The notes: generated from the letters alone by a model not told the origin. 64,000 nt of DNA from Leptobrachium leishanense (GCA_009667805.1 CM019063.1:197326954-197390953); one strand, 5' to 3'. Shown: positions 42,996-54,530, counted from the first letter of the stretch. Made by a program: numbers and translations.

Positions 42996-44128
42996 TTATG
43001 ACTACCCCGGGTGCTCGAGATCCAGTGCACTTTGAGGGCTCCACCTTGACCCTCTACCACGACCTCCCGTTCCAGACCTTGATGGCCCGCCGCCGTTTTA
43101 AAGATGTGACATCTACCCTACGCAGGAAAGGAATTCGCTACCGGTGGGGTCCGGCAGGTACACTGGTGGTGACACACGGTAACGTGCCGCATACGATTAC
43201 AGACCCAGACTTAGCTTGGTCTGACCTTGCTACGGTCGGTATTTCCCCGGACTCACCGGAGATACAACCGGGCTGAGAATTATCCTGCCTCTACATAAGC
43301 CTTCTGTTTTAATTGCTTTTCCGACGACTTCCCTGGATTGTTTTTGTTGTTTTTGATATTTTGATATACGGTTTTGACACGGTTTACTTGCTCCTTGTAT
43401 GGACTATCCTTGATAACGAGGTTAACCTCCACCGCATTGTTTATCGCCCGAGTTTTCCCATTTTCGCTGGTGCTCGCAGATCGGTCCGGGTCTTTCGAGG
43501 ATCTAACCCACAGCTGGCGGTCAAGATGGCACAGAGGTACGCACCGGGACACTGTGAGGTTCAGCTTCAGAATACCTATATCTGCCGAGCATACTCGCCC
43601 AAGGGGACAGTGAGACCTAGACGACCCGGCATTTACCTGCCTGTGATGGCCCGGCCTCCTCTGCTAGATACCGGCTGACTTTACCCTGTTTTATTTTCCC
43701 CTTTTGATTTTTTTTTCCCCTTTTTGGCTTACCCTCCGCAAGCTGAGTTATACCGCTGACAATTCTTTCTGATTATGATATTTGGCCCTGAGAGTTCTCC
43801 TCCATTTTTCTCTCCTCCCTTTATTTTATTTTATTTTTCTCGCTGTTGTTCCCCGGCTGGGGATGCATTTGAGACTTTTTGGCTTCATTTTAGTTCTCTG
43901 GAGTGTTTCTGTTGACTTTTGTTTTAATCCTCCCTCCCCTGTTCCGCGACATTTTGTTGACAGTTTTTTATTTTTTTTTCATTTTATTATTATTATTTTA
44001 TTATTTTCGCTGCATTTCTTATGTGAGCATATTACCTGGCCCTGCGAGGCCACTTGAGTTGGTTAATCTGTGACCTTTTCTTATTGAAAATAAAAATCTT
44101 AAATACAAAAAAAAAAAATGACATTTAG

Positions 44129-45914
44129 AAATTTAAAATAGTCCGTTTTCTTCAGAGACAAAAGTATGTAAACCTGCACATTTTATATAATCAAATAAAA
44201 AAAAAAGACAAGGCACATAAAGCAACCTTTTGATGTTTGAGATGCTCCCTATCAACACCAAAAATAGGGGGTGACCCTGAAATACATGGTAAAAAGATTT
44301 CTACCCTGAAATGCAAAGTAATAAACAAACAAACCCTGAAATACAAAGTAATGATGTGAATATTAAAAATTATGAATCTTAAATAATTAGTAAATTCTGT
44401 CCGTAGGTACATGTTTATTTAGTACAACATATGGAAAAAAGGCAACATTTGGGTCCAACACAGGGGCCTTTCTCAAGCCGTGGGAAAGATACACGGAATG
44501 GCGTTCCATTATTACTTATTGTATTACCATCGCTGTGGCGGAGCCGGGTGGATCGTGCGCCTGAGGCTGGGGCAGAGCCCCGTGATGGGAAGGTCTGTGC
44601 TGGTTTTTCATTGCCTGATTATCCAAGATACTTGATGTCAGGGATTCGCATAGAAACCAGAACATGACGATGTTATTAAATGGTTATGGTTATCAAATTG
44701 CTAAAATGTAAATAATTTTACCTAAACAATGCATGTGGTCTAAGCGATTAATAAAGATATACAAATGGGTGTTTTCTGATTCTTTTCTTACTAACATAAT
44801 GAAGAGAAATGTGAAATACTTAGTTAAGTTCAAGTTTATGTAAAACTCCACTTAAAGCTCTATTTTTTTTATTCTAGTCTGTACAACTGACAATGCAAAT
44901 ACAAAACGTTGTTACTATTAGGCATAGACCTTTATTAAATACATTTTTGTGTCCCATTCCTCCAGCCGTCAGTATTAGTGAGTCATTAAATATAATGGCC
45001 CCCTTTGTTAATACTAGCCTCTGATTGTGGCACTATTGCCAAAAGGTAAAGTCTATCCTCTACTGCAATGATGGATTATACTGTTGGCAACCTTAAGAGG
45101 AAATTCATTAGGAGATTGTGCTTCCCAGCAGGAGCAGGATTTTTCTTTGTACATAACAAGGAATTTCAGAACCCAATTTTTATAGTCTTGCAAGGGTTCC
45201 ATAAGATTATGAGTATGATTGGTGACACATATCCTATACCCTTGATTACAGAATTGTTCGAGAGTATTTTCCAAATTGAGCTTGCTTGGGGTGTATAATT
45301 TGGTCACAATAAAAAAGAGCAATGCATGGAAACCAATTTTCAACAATTGCTCAGGTCACTATGAATATCTCGTTATGACTTTTGGCCAAGTTTGGGATAG
45401 CAGGTGCGTAGTCGTGGAGGGTGTGGCATGATGCAATTTGCATCACTGACAATGTTCACAAACCCAAAGTGGAGTGTGATCTGGCGTCCCTGCACGGCAA
45501 GATGACTGACTGCTTGGCTGAGAAGCCAACCAGGACTGCACTTACACAAGAGGCAATAGCGCTTTTGTATGGGCTTACACATCCCTGATTTTAACTGAGT
45601 ACTTGGAGCACTTCAATTTTTTTGGGACACAGGCTCCAGAAGGATGTATCCTCTTACAATCATTGTGCCCGTATTCAATTTCACTGAATCATTCCCTTTA
45701 GGGTACTCCAATTGCCATTTATAAATAAAATAAACAGTCCCCATTTGTCCATGAATCTTAAGGGCAAATTATTGGAATCTGAAAAAAAGACCATTATTGT
45801 CATAGATACTTGAAAACAGTTCATTTGTACCATTTCAGCGATATTATTCAAGTAATTTGAATCAGTCCATGTCTTCAAAAGGAAGGTTGCACAATTTCTT
45901 GAGTTTAAAGATTA
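44129..45914. other. Intergenic DNA; possible hammerhead relic at 44440-44490
   Basis: Read on the minus strand, 44450-44485 gives CTTGAGAAAGGCCCC, a short loop, GGACCCAAATGTTGC. This resembles a decayed hammerhead (CUGANGA, stem II, GAAAC) of the kind found in Penelope-like repeats. Otherwise I see no supported gene; open frames near 45070-45300 and 45373-45582 have no convincing relatives. Confidence 0.4.
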
Positions 45915-46390
45915 AATTGCGGTCCCCTCCCGGAGCTGGCCGAAATCTTGGATGTCGGCCAAGCTACCAGGATCTCCCCCTACCAACTGGCATCATCACG
46001 CATAGTGCGATGACGTCAGTTCAGGAGTTAACCCCTAGCTGCCACCTATGGTGGAGATAGAGGGTTCCAATTAACAAGCGCACCCCATAGAAAATATAAC
46101 TGCAAAGGCTTGCATGATAAAATGTGAAAAAAACCACTTTACACACTATCGATGATTGAAAATTCACATTTTATTGCATTTTTTGTTATAATATTCAGGC
46201 AGGACATGACGTATACATGTAAAAATGATAGATTATGAATCTGCCTAGTCTGCCGAAAAGAACGATATATAATTTGTCTGAGTTGTATAATAAAATGTGA
46301 CTTCAAATCGTATTTAAACATGATGAGCGAAACCGGTAAAAACTGACCTTAGCACACAGCGGTGAAAATGGCTCAGCAGCGAAAGGGTGA
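45915..46390 (-). mobile_element. piggyBac-type element, copy 3, truncated
   Basis: It matches the interior and one end of the 598-1825 element (CCCGGAGCTGGCCGA, TTAACCCCTAGCTGCCACC, AACAAGCGCACCCCATA, ATTTTATTGCATTTTTTGTT). It ends CAGCAGCGAAAGGGTGAA, with TTAA changed to TGAA. The GC-rich half and an AT-rich internal part are missing. Confidence 0.8.
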
Positions 46391-46844
46391 AAATAAAATC
46401 GGAATCAAAAATTTCATCTAAAAAAAAATACAAAAAACCCAAAAAATTTATATAAAGACGGTTTGCTGAAAATTTGAAGAATAAACGGAGGAATAAAAAA
46501 AATTAAAAGCAATAATATTTTTTTAACATTGAATCGAATGGGATTCGCCTATTTAAACCTGTTGAACTGAATCACCGAAAATCAGGGCATTTCCCTGACA
46601 CTTTCAGTGCAGTTCAGCATTCTCTGAATGGATTAACCATGATGTCTCTGTGGGACAATTTCGCTGCTGCCGAAAATCACCGAATTGCAGCGATCTGTGG
46701 TGATCTGCAACGTATTGTGCTGTCAATTTGATTTTATTGTGTCAATTTTATTGTGCTGTCAAACTGCTACGAAATTGCACTGTACTGTAAAACACTCTGT
46801 TCGGTGCAATTTGGTGGCAAGTTTGGTGCTTTTTGAATAACCCT
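46391..46844 (+). mobile_element. MITE family A, truncated copy of the 39805-type subfamily
   Basis: The right end is ...GGTGGCAAGTTTGGTGC followed by TTTTTGAATAACCCT, the inverse of the left end of the 39805 element. Sequence is lost on the left, where it abuts the truncated piggyBac copy. Confidence 0.7.
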
Positions 46845-47069
46845 TACAGTGTTAAATGCCATACAGCTGTTTATATACCTTAGCAAGACTTGCCTCAAAA
46901 TTATCTCCCCAATCGAGCACTAGAGCCTATTATTAAATTAATATTATTAGCATATTATTAAATGAATGCATAAAATGAAACCCTAAAATTAAACTTAACT
47001 GTAGCAGTTTAACGCTAGCTTGAATATATATAATTAACTTGTGCTAATTAAGTGTATAACTTAATGTAC

Positions 47070-47472
47070 ACCTAAACCTAGAAAAAAAAGCACAAAGATG
47101 GAAGTGTTGCACAGCCGATGGGTTCTCACCAGGGCTCCAGTCCTGCAGGAACGCGCACTGCTCCCACAGCGGGAAAGTAGCGGGAATGCATGTTCCCGCT
47201 GTGGCCGATAAACTTTATCGCTGGGGCTGCTAGCAGAATGCATTAAAAGCATTCCACTGGCACCCCCCTTGACTTGCCGCGCCGTGTTCCTCCGACCGCC
47301 TGCGTGCTCCCTCTCGTGGCTGGCATCCTCAGCCTTGAGTGTGAAGGCTGTGACGTGGCCTACAGACAAAATCTCGCGAAATCTCGCGAGAGCACATCAC
47401 AGCTTTCAAAAGCCGGCGGCACGCCCGAGCTCAGAGGAACACGCAGGTCACCTCTACCGTCTGTGCTGGGTA
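47070..47472 (+). promoter_or_regulatory. CpG-rich promoter-like segment with TCTCGCGAGA
   Basis: GC-rich DNA in an AT-rich setting. The palindrome TCTCGCGAGA lies at 47382-47391, with a near-copy TCTCGCGAAA ten bases upstream. In vertebrates this site drives many CpG-island promoters. Downstream, CTGGGTAAGT at 47466-47475 is a strong splice-donor match. No coding exon is identifiable, so it may be the 5' end of a transposon or of an unannotated transcript. Confidence 0.4.
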
Positions 47473-48505
47473 AGTATAATTCAGCGGGTCTGACTGTGCT
47501 GGGTATACATAATTCCGGGGTCTGTGCCTGGGTATATAAAATTCTGGGGGCCTTGTCTGGGTATATTAAATTCTGGGGGCATGTGCTGCTGGGTATATTA
47601 AATTCTGGGGGTCTGTGCTGCTGGGAATATTAAATTCTGGGGGCATGTGCTGCTGGGTATATTAAATTCTGGAGGCATGTGCTGCTGGGTATATTAAATT
47701 CTGGAGGCATGTGCTGCTGGGTATATTAAATTCTGGGGGTATGTGCTGCTGGGTATATTAAATTCTGGGGGTCTGTGCTGCTGGGTATATAAAATTCTGG
47801 GGACTGTGCCTGGTTATATATAATTCTGGGTGCCTTGTCTGGGTATACATAATTCTGGGGGCCTTGTCTGGGTATATATATAATTCTGAGGGGGTCTGTG
47901 CCTTGGTATATAAAATTCTGGGGTCTGTGCCTGGGTATATAAAATTCTGGGGGTCTGTGCCTGGGTATATAAAATTCTGGAGGCATGTGCTGCTGTGTAT
48001 ATTAAATTCTGGAGGCATGTGCTGCTGGGTATATTAAATTCTGGAGGCATGTGCTGCTGGGTATAGAAAATTCTGGGGGCATGTGCTGCTGGATATATTA
48101 AACTCTGGGGGTCTGTGCTGCTGTGTATATTAAATTCTGGAGGCATGTGCTGCTGGGGATATAAAATTCTGGGGGCATGTTCTGCTGGGTATAATAAATC
48201 CTGGGGGTCTGTGCTGCTGGGTATATAAAATTCTGGGGGCATGTGCTGATGGGTATATTAAATTCTGGGGGTCTGTGCCTGGTTATATATAATTCTGGGG
48301 GCCTTGTCTGGCTATACATAATTCTGGTGGCCTTGCCTGGGTATATGAAATTCTGAGAGAGTCTGTGCCTGGGTATATAAAATTCTGGAGGCCTTGCCTG
48401 GGTATACATAATTCTGGGGGTCTGCTGCTGGGTATATATAATTCCTGGGGCCTGTGCCTGGTTATATATAATTCTGGGGGGCCTGTGCCTGGTTATACAT
48501 GATTC
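47460..48505 (+). repeat. ~32 bp minisatellite
   Basis: About 30 units of the type GTGCTGCTGGGTATATTAAA + TTCTGGGGGCAT. Units with GTGCCTGGGTATATAAAATT form a second version. The first unit overlaps the donor-like CTGGGTAAGTATAATTC, and later units keep CTGGGTAT. It is followed by a (TA)n/(CA)n tract at 48520-48565. Confidence 0.92.
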
Positions 48506-49166
48506 TTGGGTGGGGGTGTATATACAGTGTATAATATATATATATATATATTACACACACACATACTTTTTTTCTTCAGTAGTGGTGTTGTGGAATTTTT
48601 GGGTGAGTTCCCTCACTTTTTGTCCCAGGACTTGACCCCTGGTTCTCACCATTCCATTGATATATGATATAGCCCCACCCGAACCAGGATGGGTAGGAGC
48701 ACAGGGAGACCCTAGTGTACCATTGTTTGTTGTTTTTTTTTAATAACTATTTTAGTATGATGCCTGGCTAGCAAGGGTTAGTAAGCAGAAATAACCAAGC
48801 GCAGGTAACTATTACCCACTGGCTGCTAGCACTGCCAGTTAGCAAATAGTTAAGTTCATGACTCAGTTCGGCCAAAAGAGATTTCACGAAAATGCTCAAA
48901 AGAAACATTATTCTGCTGTACATGTTTCTAACAGAAATGCAGATTAATAAAGAAAGACAGAAAACAGACGTAAAATAAATATATAGAAAAGGCAAAGAGG
49001 CATAGAAAAAAAGTTGGGTTCCAGATACCTAATGAAAATGACAATTATTCAATGTGAATAAATATCTTATTTTTCAGCTGTGAAATGCCTTCTTTATATT
49101 CAGTACTTAACTGTGGCTAGCAGACACCACTTAGACTTAGAGCTATACCGCTGATGAGAAGTTTAG
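48506..49166. other. Intergenic DNA with (TA)n/(CA)n tract
   Basis: Simple repeats at 48520-48565; nothing else recognised. Confidence 0.5.
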
Positions 49167-49167
49167 C

Positions 49168-49325
49168 AATTTTATATAAAGGCAGGAGGCTTCATATTTT
49201 GCATTCTCTTTTCTTTACTAAACCTCCAGCAGCAAAGAAAGTTTATATAGCAACAGAGTAGACCAATAGAAAAATAGCATGACAACAAGAGATCAGTAAG
49301 CCCCTCCCAAGTCCTCTTTTCTTTG
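49168..49325 (+). repeat. DIRS left inverted terminal repeat
   Basis: It begins AATTTTATATAAAGGCAGGA and contains CTTTACTAAACCTCCAGCAG and AAGCCCCTCCCAAGTC. The inverse occurs at 52514-52660 with about 10 percent differences. Confidence 0.9.
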
Positions 49326-49420
49326 CTGCTGACCTCCAGGTGAGTCGCTAACCGCTCAGCTCCTGGTTGTCAGACTGTGTTTCACTCTCTTTTTAGGCAT
49401 ATCTGTCTTCTTTCAACTAC

Positions 49421-49885
49421 ATTATTATTATTATTATTCTTTATTTATAAAGCGCCAGCATATTCCGCAGCGCTGTACAATAAGCACAGTATAGACAGGG
49501 TTACAATACATTGAACAACATTTGACAAACAGTACAGGAGGAGATGAGGGCCCTATTCCCGTAGGAACTCACAATCTAGGAGGGTTGGGGTTGGAAACAG
49601 GAGGAGAGGACTGTAAGGTGAGAGTGATTGATGGTTGCGTCAGTGAGTTGGGTGGTAGGCTTCCCTAAATAGGAACGTTTTAAGGGAGCGTTTGAAGGAA
49701 GAGAAGTTAGGTGAAAGTCTGACAGTACGAGGGAGAGCGTTCCAGAAAGTGGGGGCTGCGCGTGAGAAATCCTGCAGTCTATCATGGGAAGAGGTGATGC
49801 GGGGAGAAGCTAGTCGCAGGTCACTGTTTGACCTTAGGGAGCGGGCCGGGGTGTATTTGGTGATTAGTGAGGACAGGTAGTGGGG
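49421..49885 (+). repeat. Interspersed repeat family R, copy 1, inside DIRS
   Basis: It starts with an (ATT)n run and continues TTTATAAAGCGCCAGCATAT, TCCGCAGCGCTGTACAATAA, AACTCACAATCTAGGAGGG and GAGCGTTCCAGAAAGTGGGG. The same layout is found at 60565-61075. Very common in amphibian DNA; class uncertain. Confidence 0.75.
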
Positions 49886-49890
49886 AGCTG

Positions 49891-50745
49891 AGTCCGGCCC
49901 AAGTGATCACCTTCCTGGGCTTCGACATTGACTCCCTATCCTGTCAGCTACGGCTCACTTTTCAGAAGCTTTGAGCCATCAAGAAGACCTTACGAGCCTT
50001 CCTGATGACGGACCACATCTGTCTCCGAGACCTAGCACGAATAGTAGGCCTACTCTCCTCCTCCATTCAAGCCATTTTCCCTGGCCCTCTACATTATCGG
50101 GCGTTGCAACGTCTGAAAACAACATACCTCCACCTTAATCCCTCCTACGACCATCTGGTCCCCATCACCCCAGAGGTTCGAGTGGAACTACTATGGTGGC
50201 TGCACCATATGGAAGCCTGGAATGGGTGTGCCATATTCGGTTCTCTACCGGACTTCGTCCTGGGATCGGACGCCAGCCAATTGGGCTGGGGAGCGACCTG
50301 CGGATCCGTGTCCACGAGTGGGGCATGGACACCAGAGAGCAGCAGCTCCACATCAACTGCCTGGAACTCATCGCCGGCTCTTTCGCCGTCTTCAGCTTTA
50401 CCCAGGACCTCAAGCAGTCCCTACTCCTCTGGATGGACAATATCTCCGCAGTCCAATATGTCAACCGGCTGGGGGGGGGGTACCGATCCGAGCTCCTGTC
50501 GGATCTTACCCCCTCTTCAACTACTGTCTGGAATGGAACATCTCCCTCACAGCAGAGTATCTGCCCAGATCGACCAACTATGTAGCGTATTGGTTCTCAA
50601 GATACTGGAGAGACAACAGCACCTGGCAATTGGACAGCGCGATGTTCCAACACCTGTCGGTGCTGCGAGGCCCATTCCATCTCGACCTGTTCACTTCTCA
50701 CCTGAACCATCAGATGCCGACCTACTTCAGTTAGCTCCCGGACCC
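49891..50745 (+). pseudogene. DIRS RT/RNase H fragment
   Basis: Begins in RT thumb (QVITFLGFDIDSLSCQLRL, stop, AIKKTLRAFLMTDHICLRD). RNase H follows: FVLGSDASQLGWGATCG, then in another frame HINCLELIAGSFAVFSF and LLWMDNISAVQYVNRLGG, then SLTAEYLPRSTNYVA and FHLDLFTSHLNHQMP. Three frames are needed, and a G10 run at 50470-50480 accounts for one shift. These motifs are standard for DIRS1-type RNase H. Confidence 0.88.
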
Positions 50746-51249
50746 ACAGGCAACGGAGTCTATGCATTTCCCCCATTTCCGATGATCATGCGCACGCTTC
50801 AAGAAGTCCGCAGACAGGCGGTACAGCTTCTGCTCCTCACAACTCTATGGCACTCTCAGCCCTGGTTCCCATTGGCACTGGATCTCTGTCTACACCTGCT
50901 CAGCTGCCGTCCTTTCCATCCATTCTCCTGGACCCTCACGGCCACCCGCACCCATTGGTTTTGGAAGGCAATCTTCCACTGGTGGCATGGACGATTTCTG
51001 GGGATCCTTCATGCTGCTGGGCCTATCAGATGCGGCTCGTACCCTATTATGGGAGTCCTGGGCTCCTGGCACATGAAAGAGTTACCGTTACGCCTGGAGA
51101 AATTGGTGTGGCTGGTGCCTGCAACAACAGGCTGATCCCGCTTCAGCCCCTCTGCCTCTAATTCAAAAATTTTAGCAGGCCTTTCCTCGGAAGGAAAATC
51201 CTACTGCACCATCAATTTGTTTCGCTCTGCCATTTCTGCTCTGCCAATA

Positions 51250-51898
51250 CTTCCCTGGGTGGCATTGCTGTGGGTTGGGACCCTTCTGTATGTCGTCTCC
51301 TTAAGGGCGTTAGGCTCGCTTGTCTGCCGGCCCCCAAGTATGTTCGCTTCTGGGATGTGGCACTTGTTTTAGAATTTCTGCATAACTGGCCTGACAACGA
51401 CTCGCTGTCCCTCGGCGAAATTAACCCTCTTGTGCTTGGTGTCCTGTAGACGGGTTTCAGATGTTAGAGCTTTCGATGCGCACGGCGTCACCTTCTCCCC
51501 TGAGGGTGTCATCTTTACGCTCACAAGACGTTCTAAAACTCTCTCGCCTGAGGTTTTCTATCCTTACTTCCCCTCCTACCCTCTCCTGTGTGTCGCTAGG
51601 TGCGTTACGGCCTACCTTTCCCACGTAAGCCCGCTACGCGCCTCCCAAGTGGGCCAGCTCTCTTGGTTTCCTATGTTCCTCCTCACAAATCTGTTTCCTT
51701 TCCAACGCTCTCTAGATGGATTCGCTGGCTGCTCTTTCTGGCGGGCGTTGCGCCGCACTTCGGCGCTCACTCTGTGCTGGGGCAGCAGCTTCCTCCGTTG
51801 CGGACGCGGGCGGCTCCCTGTCTGACATCCTGGCGGCTGCCGATTGGTCTAGGGCGGCCAAATTCGTACCTTTTATTTTCGCCCTCGTTCTCATGCTT
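51250..51898 (+). pseudogene. DIRS tyrosine recombinase, broken
   Basis: PKYVRFWDVALVLEFLHNWP and LSLGEINPL precede VSCRRVSDVRAFDAHGVTFS, which holds the first catalytic Arg. The C-terminal block is in other frames: SFPTLSRWIRWLLFLAGV, then AHSVLG where HxxR is expected as AHSVRG, and ADWSRAAKFVPFIF, where the catalytic Tyr region lies. The Arg-to-Leu change and several frameshifts mean it is inactive. Confidence 0.85.
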
Positions 51899-51923
51899 CT
51901 AGGACTCTAGTGCAGCTTTAAAA

Positions 51924-52025
51924 CTGCAAAATATGAAGCCTCCTGCCTTGATATAAAATTGTGGATTATTCCAGCCTTGGTGTTAGAATAATCTTAATTT
52001 TAATAAAGGCAGGAGGCAAATATTT
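51924..52025. repeat. DIRS internal complementary region
   Basis: CAAAATATGAAGCCTCCTGC is the complement of the left terminus. It is joined at AAAATT/GTGG to GGATTATTCCAGCCTTGGTG...TAATAAAGGCAGGAGG, the complement of the right terminus. This is the circular-junction template that defines DIRS. Confidence 0.88.
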
Positions 52026-52513
52026 TTCCCACCTGCCCTTACCCGTTTTATGACTGTATTCCACATTGCACTGGGATTTACTACACTGAAATAAAATTAA
52101 ACAAAAAACCAAAGAAGAACACACCTACGCTCTCGGCCTTGTGTCCGTCATTGCTCTAACCACTTTTTTCAGTTTAAGTAGGTTTTGCTGTTTGCATGTC
52201 TGAGTTTAGCCTAGCTTCGTTATAAACTCTAGTAATTTATTTATGCTTTAGTAATTTATTTATGCTACTTTCACGTATATCTAGTGAGTTAGCTAACTGT
52301 TTATTGGCACGTTTCCATCACATGGTACTTTCACGTATCCTCTGTTTTCCCTTTAGCTTGACTTGCTCCTGCTGACCCGTTGGTCCTCATTTCTTCCAGA
52401 TGCCGTTGGTTTTCTGCTCTTCGACCTAACCATATCGTCGGTTCCTGGTTGGCTTCGACTTCTTCTGCGGTTCTTGTTCCTGTTTCGTTGGTCTCCTGCT
52501 AGTTCAGCATACT

Positions 52514-52705
52514 AGAAAAGAAGACTTGGGAGGGGCTTACTGGTCTCTTGTTGTCAGGCTATTTTTCTATTGGTTTACTCTGTTGCTATGTGAACTTTCT
52601 TTGCTGCTGGAGGTTTAGTAAAGAAAAGAGAATGCAAAATATTCACCTCCTGTCTTTATTAAAATTAAGATTATTCTAACACCAAGGCTGGAATACTCCA
52701 CAATT
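52514..52705 (-). repeat. DIRS right inverted terminal repeat plus unique end
   Basis: 52514-52660 is the inverse of the left ITR. 52660-52705 (TAAGATTATTCTAACACCAA...) is the extra right-end segment copied in the ICR. Confidence 0.88.
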
Positions 52706-53999
52706 ATACTTGGCATGTGTGAAATTGAAAGGAAGGGGTTAGTATGTGGCCGATAGAATGGCCATGAATTGATTTGCCTTCATGGTCACATCCCCAAAAG
52801 GGTATGTCACATTGGTGCTTGCATGCTGGGTGACCAGATGCCCTATGGAGCAGCCAATCGGGGCATTCATGAGTATTGCATGCAGGACTTCTGTATGGGC
52901 TTCAAAAGTCCTGATTTTATCCATGCTCGCAGTGCATATTCCCCCAGGCATTCAAAACCCAGGTGACAGCCTAGGGCTAGCTGCTGATCAGGAGGAATGA
53001 GACAAACTCATGTGTCTCACAGTCAGACCATGTGACTTGGCAGATCTTTACTTATAATGAAGAAGGATCGTCAGCTCTCTGGCAGCACAGAGATTTATAT
53101 ATTTCATCTATAAAGCTGAAGAAACCTTGAAAAAGAGTACTCAGCTATTAAGATCTAACATTCAGTTCTATCAAGTAACTGCATGTGTACGACCTGACAT
53201 ATTCTCCTTTTCCATAGTTCTAGAACCTCGAAACATTTATTGACCTTCTACTTTCAGCTTATTGCCTAGCCCTGATATATATTTTTTTGCACATTTATTT
53301 ATTAATCCACATCGTATATGGTCAGTTTTAACATCTATTCAGACTCTGCGACAATTTAAAGGTAAAGAAGAATTGTAAAAAAACGTATTACACCCATAAT
53401 TAATTAAAGTAACATCCTGATCTCCTAAGGGATTATTTGTTTCAGAATACTAATTATACACAAATGAATTCACACGTTTATAAAATATCACAGGAATTAG
53501 AATAAGGAATCAATGAGGTATATAAGCATGTACCTCGCTGACATGTTTCTCATATGAATACGAATGTATTCTGGTATTTTATGCAAGCTTTGTACAATTG
53601 TCAATACATCAATTGTACTGCTTACTGCTACATTTTTAAACAGAGCAACACGGCACTAAAACAAATAATAACCCAGAAAACAAAAATGAAGAATAATAGA
53701 AACGGAAAATGTATTACATTTTACATGGCAAAAAAGTAACTTAGGGAAATGGCAACTGCCTCAAAAATCAGCTTTAAATAATAACAGTCTTGTCTCTGCG
53801 TTACATAACTCTTGCTGTATATGATTTCATCACGCTAATTATCTGAACAACATCTGTAAGTATTGAAAAAAATGTTTCATTCTAATTAATTTGCTTAATG
53901 ACTGAATGTTGACTTCCCAGTTTGAAAACATTAAAGAGATGCTCTGGTTACCCTGGCTTACTAGAGTGGTTATAGTGGTAGGACCATCATGTCTATTCA
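52706..53999. other. Intergenic DNA, nothing recognised
   Basis: AT-rich, no supported gene. Short open frames at 52739-53000 have no recognisable relatives. Confidence 0.5.
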
Positions 54000-54150
54000 C
54001 TAAAAGGTGAAACTCAGGAGAATTGTAAGAAGAAGAGAACAATCTAGACCAAACGATTTGGAAAGTGAGATAAATGGGAGAATTTTTCTCGTTTGGCTAT
54101 TTTTACCTAGAATTTTCACTTCTCCTGAAAATTCTCCTATGTCTCCGTAG
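54000..54150. mobile_element. MITE family B, copy d
   Basis: AAAGGTGAAACTCAGGAGAA...TCTAGACCAAACGATTTGG...GGGAGAATTTTTCTCGTTTG...CCTAGAATTTTCACTTCTCC matches copies a-c. The outer TTATTCAG ends are degraded. Confidence 0.75.
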
Positions 54151-54395
54151 TCACAGCTGTCAAAACAATTTAGGAGACAATCCATCACTTACCATTGATG
54201 AAGCTTCTCCTGCTGTTCTGTGATTTCCCACCCCACAATCAGCTAAATTTGCATTGCAACAATAGTAAAAACTGTAATAAGTGAATAACTCCCTTAATTT
54301 TCATAATAAAAAGCTTTCAAAGTTAGATTGTAACTCCATAAAGAACTCTGTCCAACACAGGGAATTTTACTTTTCCTGGCTCACATACCCCACAG

Positions 54396-54530
54396 CAGGG
54401 GTCAGCATCCTTTTGTTCCCGTGATGTTTTGAAACTCTATTTCTCATAAGGTTTAGACTGTTTGAGTTGACTAGGCATCATGGGATATGTAGTTCCAAAA
54501 CATCTGGGTGGCCAAGGATGCTGACTCCTG
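54396..54530. mobile_element. Short hAT-type MITE
   Basis: Inverted ends CAGGGGTCAGCATCCTTTTG and CCAAGGATGCTGACTCCTG. Flanking 8-mers CCCCACAG and TCCTACAT agree at five positions. The interior has ATCATGGGATATGTAGTTCC, related to the element at 21881. Confidence 0.72.

Larger units (their letters stand above)
41096..43276 (+). pseudogene. L1-type ORF1 protein, split and frameshifted
   Basis: It starts MPSSRTAKGSSRQRDIRETL at 41096. A basic/Ser-rich head and a coiled coil (DFCRILNELREIREIWKPEV) are followed by a shift to another frame between about 41690 and 41740. The RRM then reads SRHRRRNIRVRGIPDSVS...LPYVTRLALQ. At KAKIMT the insertion interrupts. Removing 42041-42990 plus one duplication restores KIMTTPGARDPVHFEGSTLT...MARRRFKDVT...RYRWG, ending at TGA 43274-43276. 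Only the first frameshift therefore predates or is independent of the insertion. Confidence 0.85.
40814..44113 (+). mobile_element. ORF1-only L1-type retrotransposon (HAL1-like), copy 2
   Basis: The target duplication AAAAATGACATTTAG (15 bp) lies at 40799-40813 and 44114-44128. The 5' end is GGGGGCGGAGCT, followed by ORF1, a T/C-rich 3' region, and an end CCCTGCGAGGCCACTTGAGT...AATAAAAATCTTAAATAC with poly(A). No ORF2 is present. A 950 bp insertion (42041-42990) splits ORF1. Confidence 0.88.
49168..52705 (+). mobile_element. DIRS retrotransposon with ITRs and internal complementary region
   Basis: Inverted terminal repeats lie at about 49168-49325 and 52514-52660. The ICR at 51924-52025 consists of the complement of both outer ends fused. 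Between them are RT/RNase H and a tyrosine recombinase, all decayed. Gag and most of RT are missing and replaced by another interspersed repeat (49421-49885). DIRS elements replicate through a circular intermediate templated by the ICR and integrate with the recombinase, leaving no target duplication, as seen here. Confidence 0.9.

Noticed and set aside
43313..43678. Open frame of 121 codons after ORF1 of the second L1-type copy
   Set aside because: It has no RT or endonuclease motif and lies in the 3' region; not an ORF2 remnant.
45068..45298. Frame with TVG...FFFV resembling an ATG8/GABARAP fragment
   Set aside because: Similarity is limited to a dozen residues over ~30 and does not continue; not enough to call a processed pseudogene.
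47726..48409. Overlapping minus-strand Pro-rich frames
   Set aside because: They are readings of the 32 bp minisatellite in several frames.
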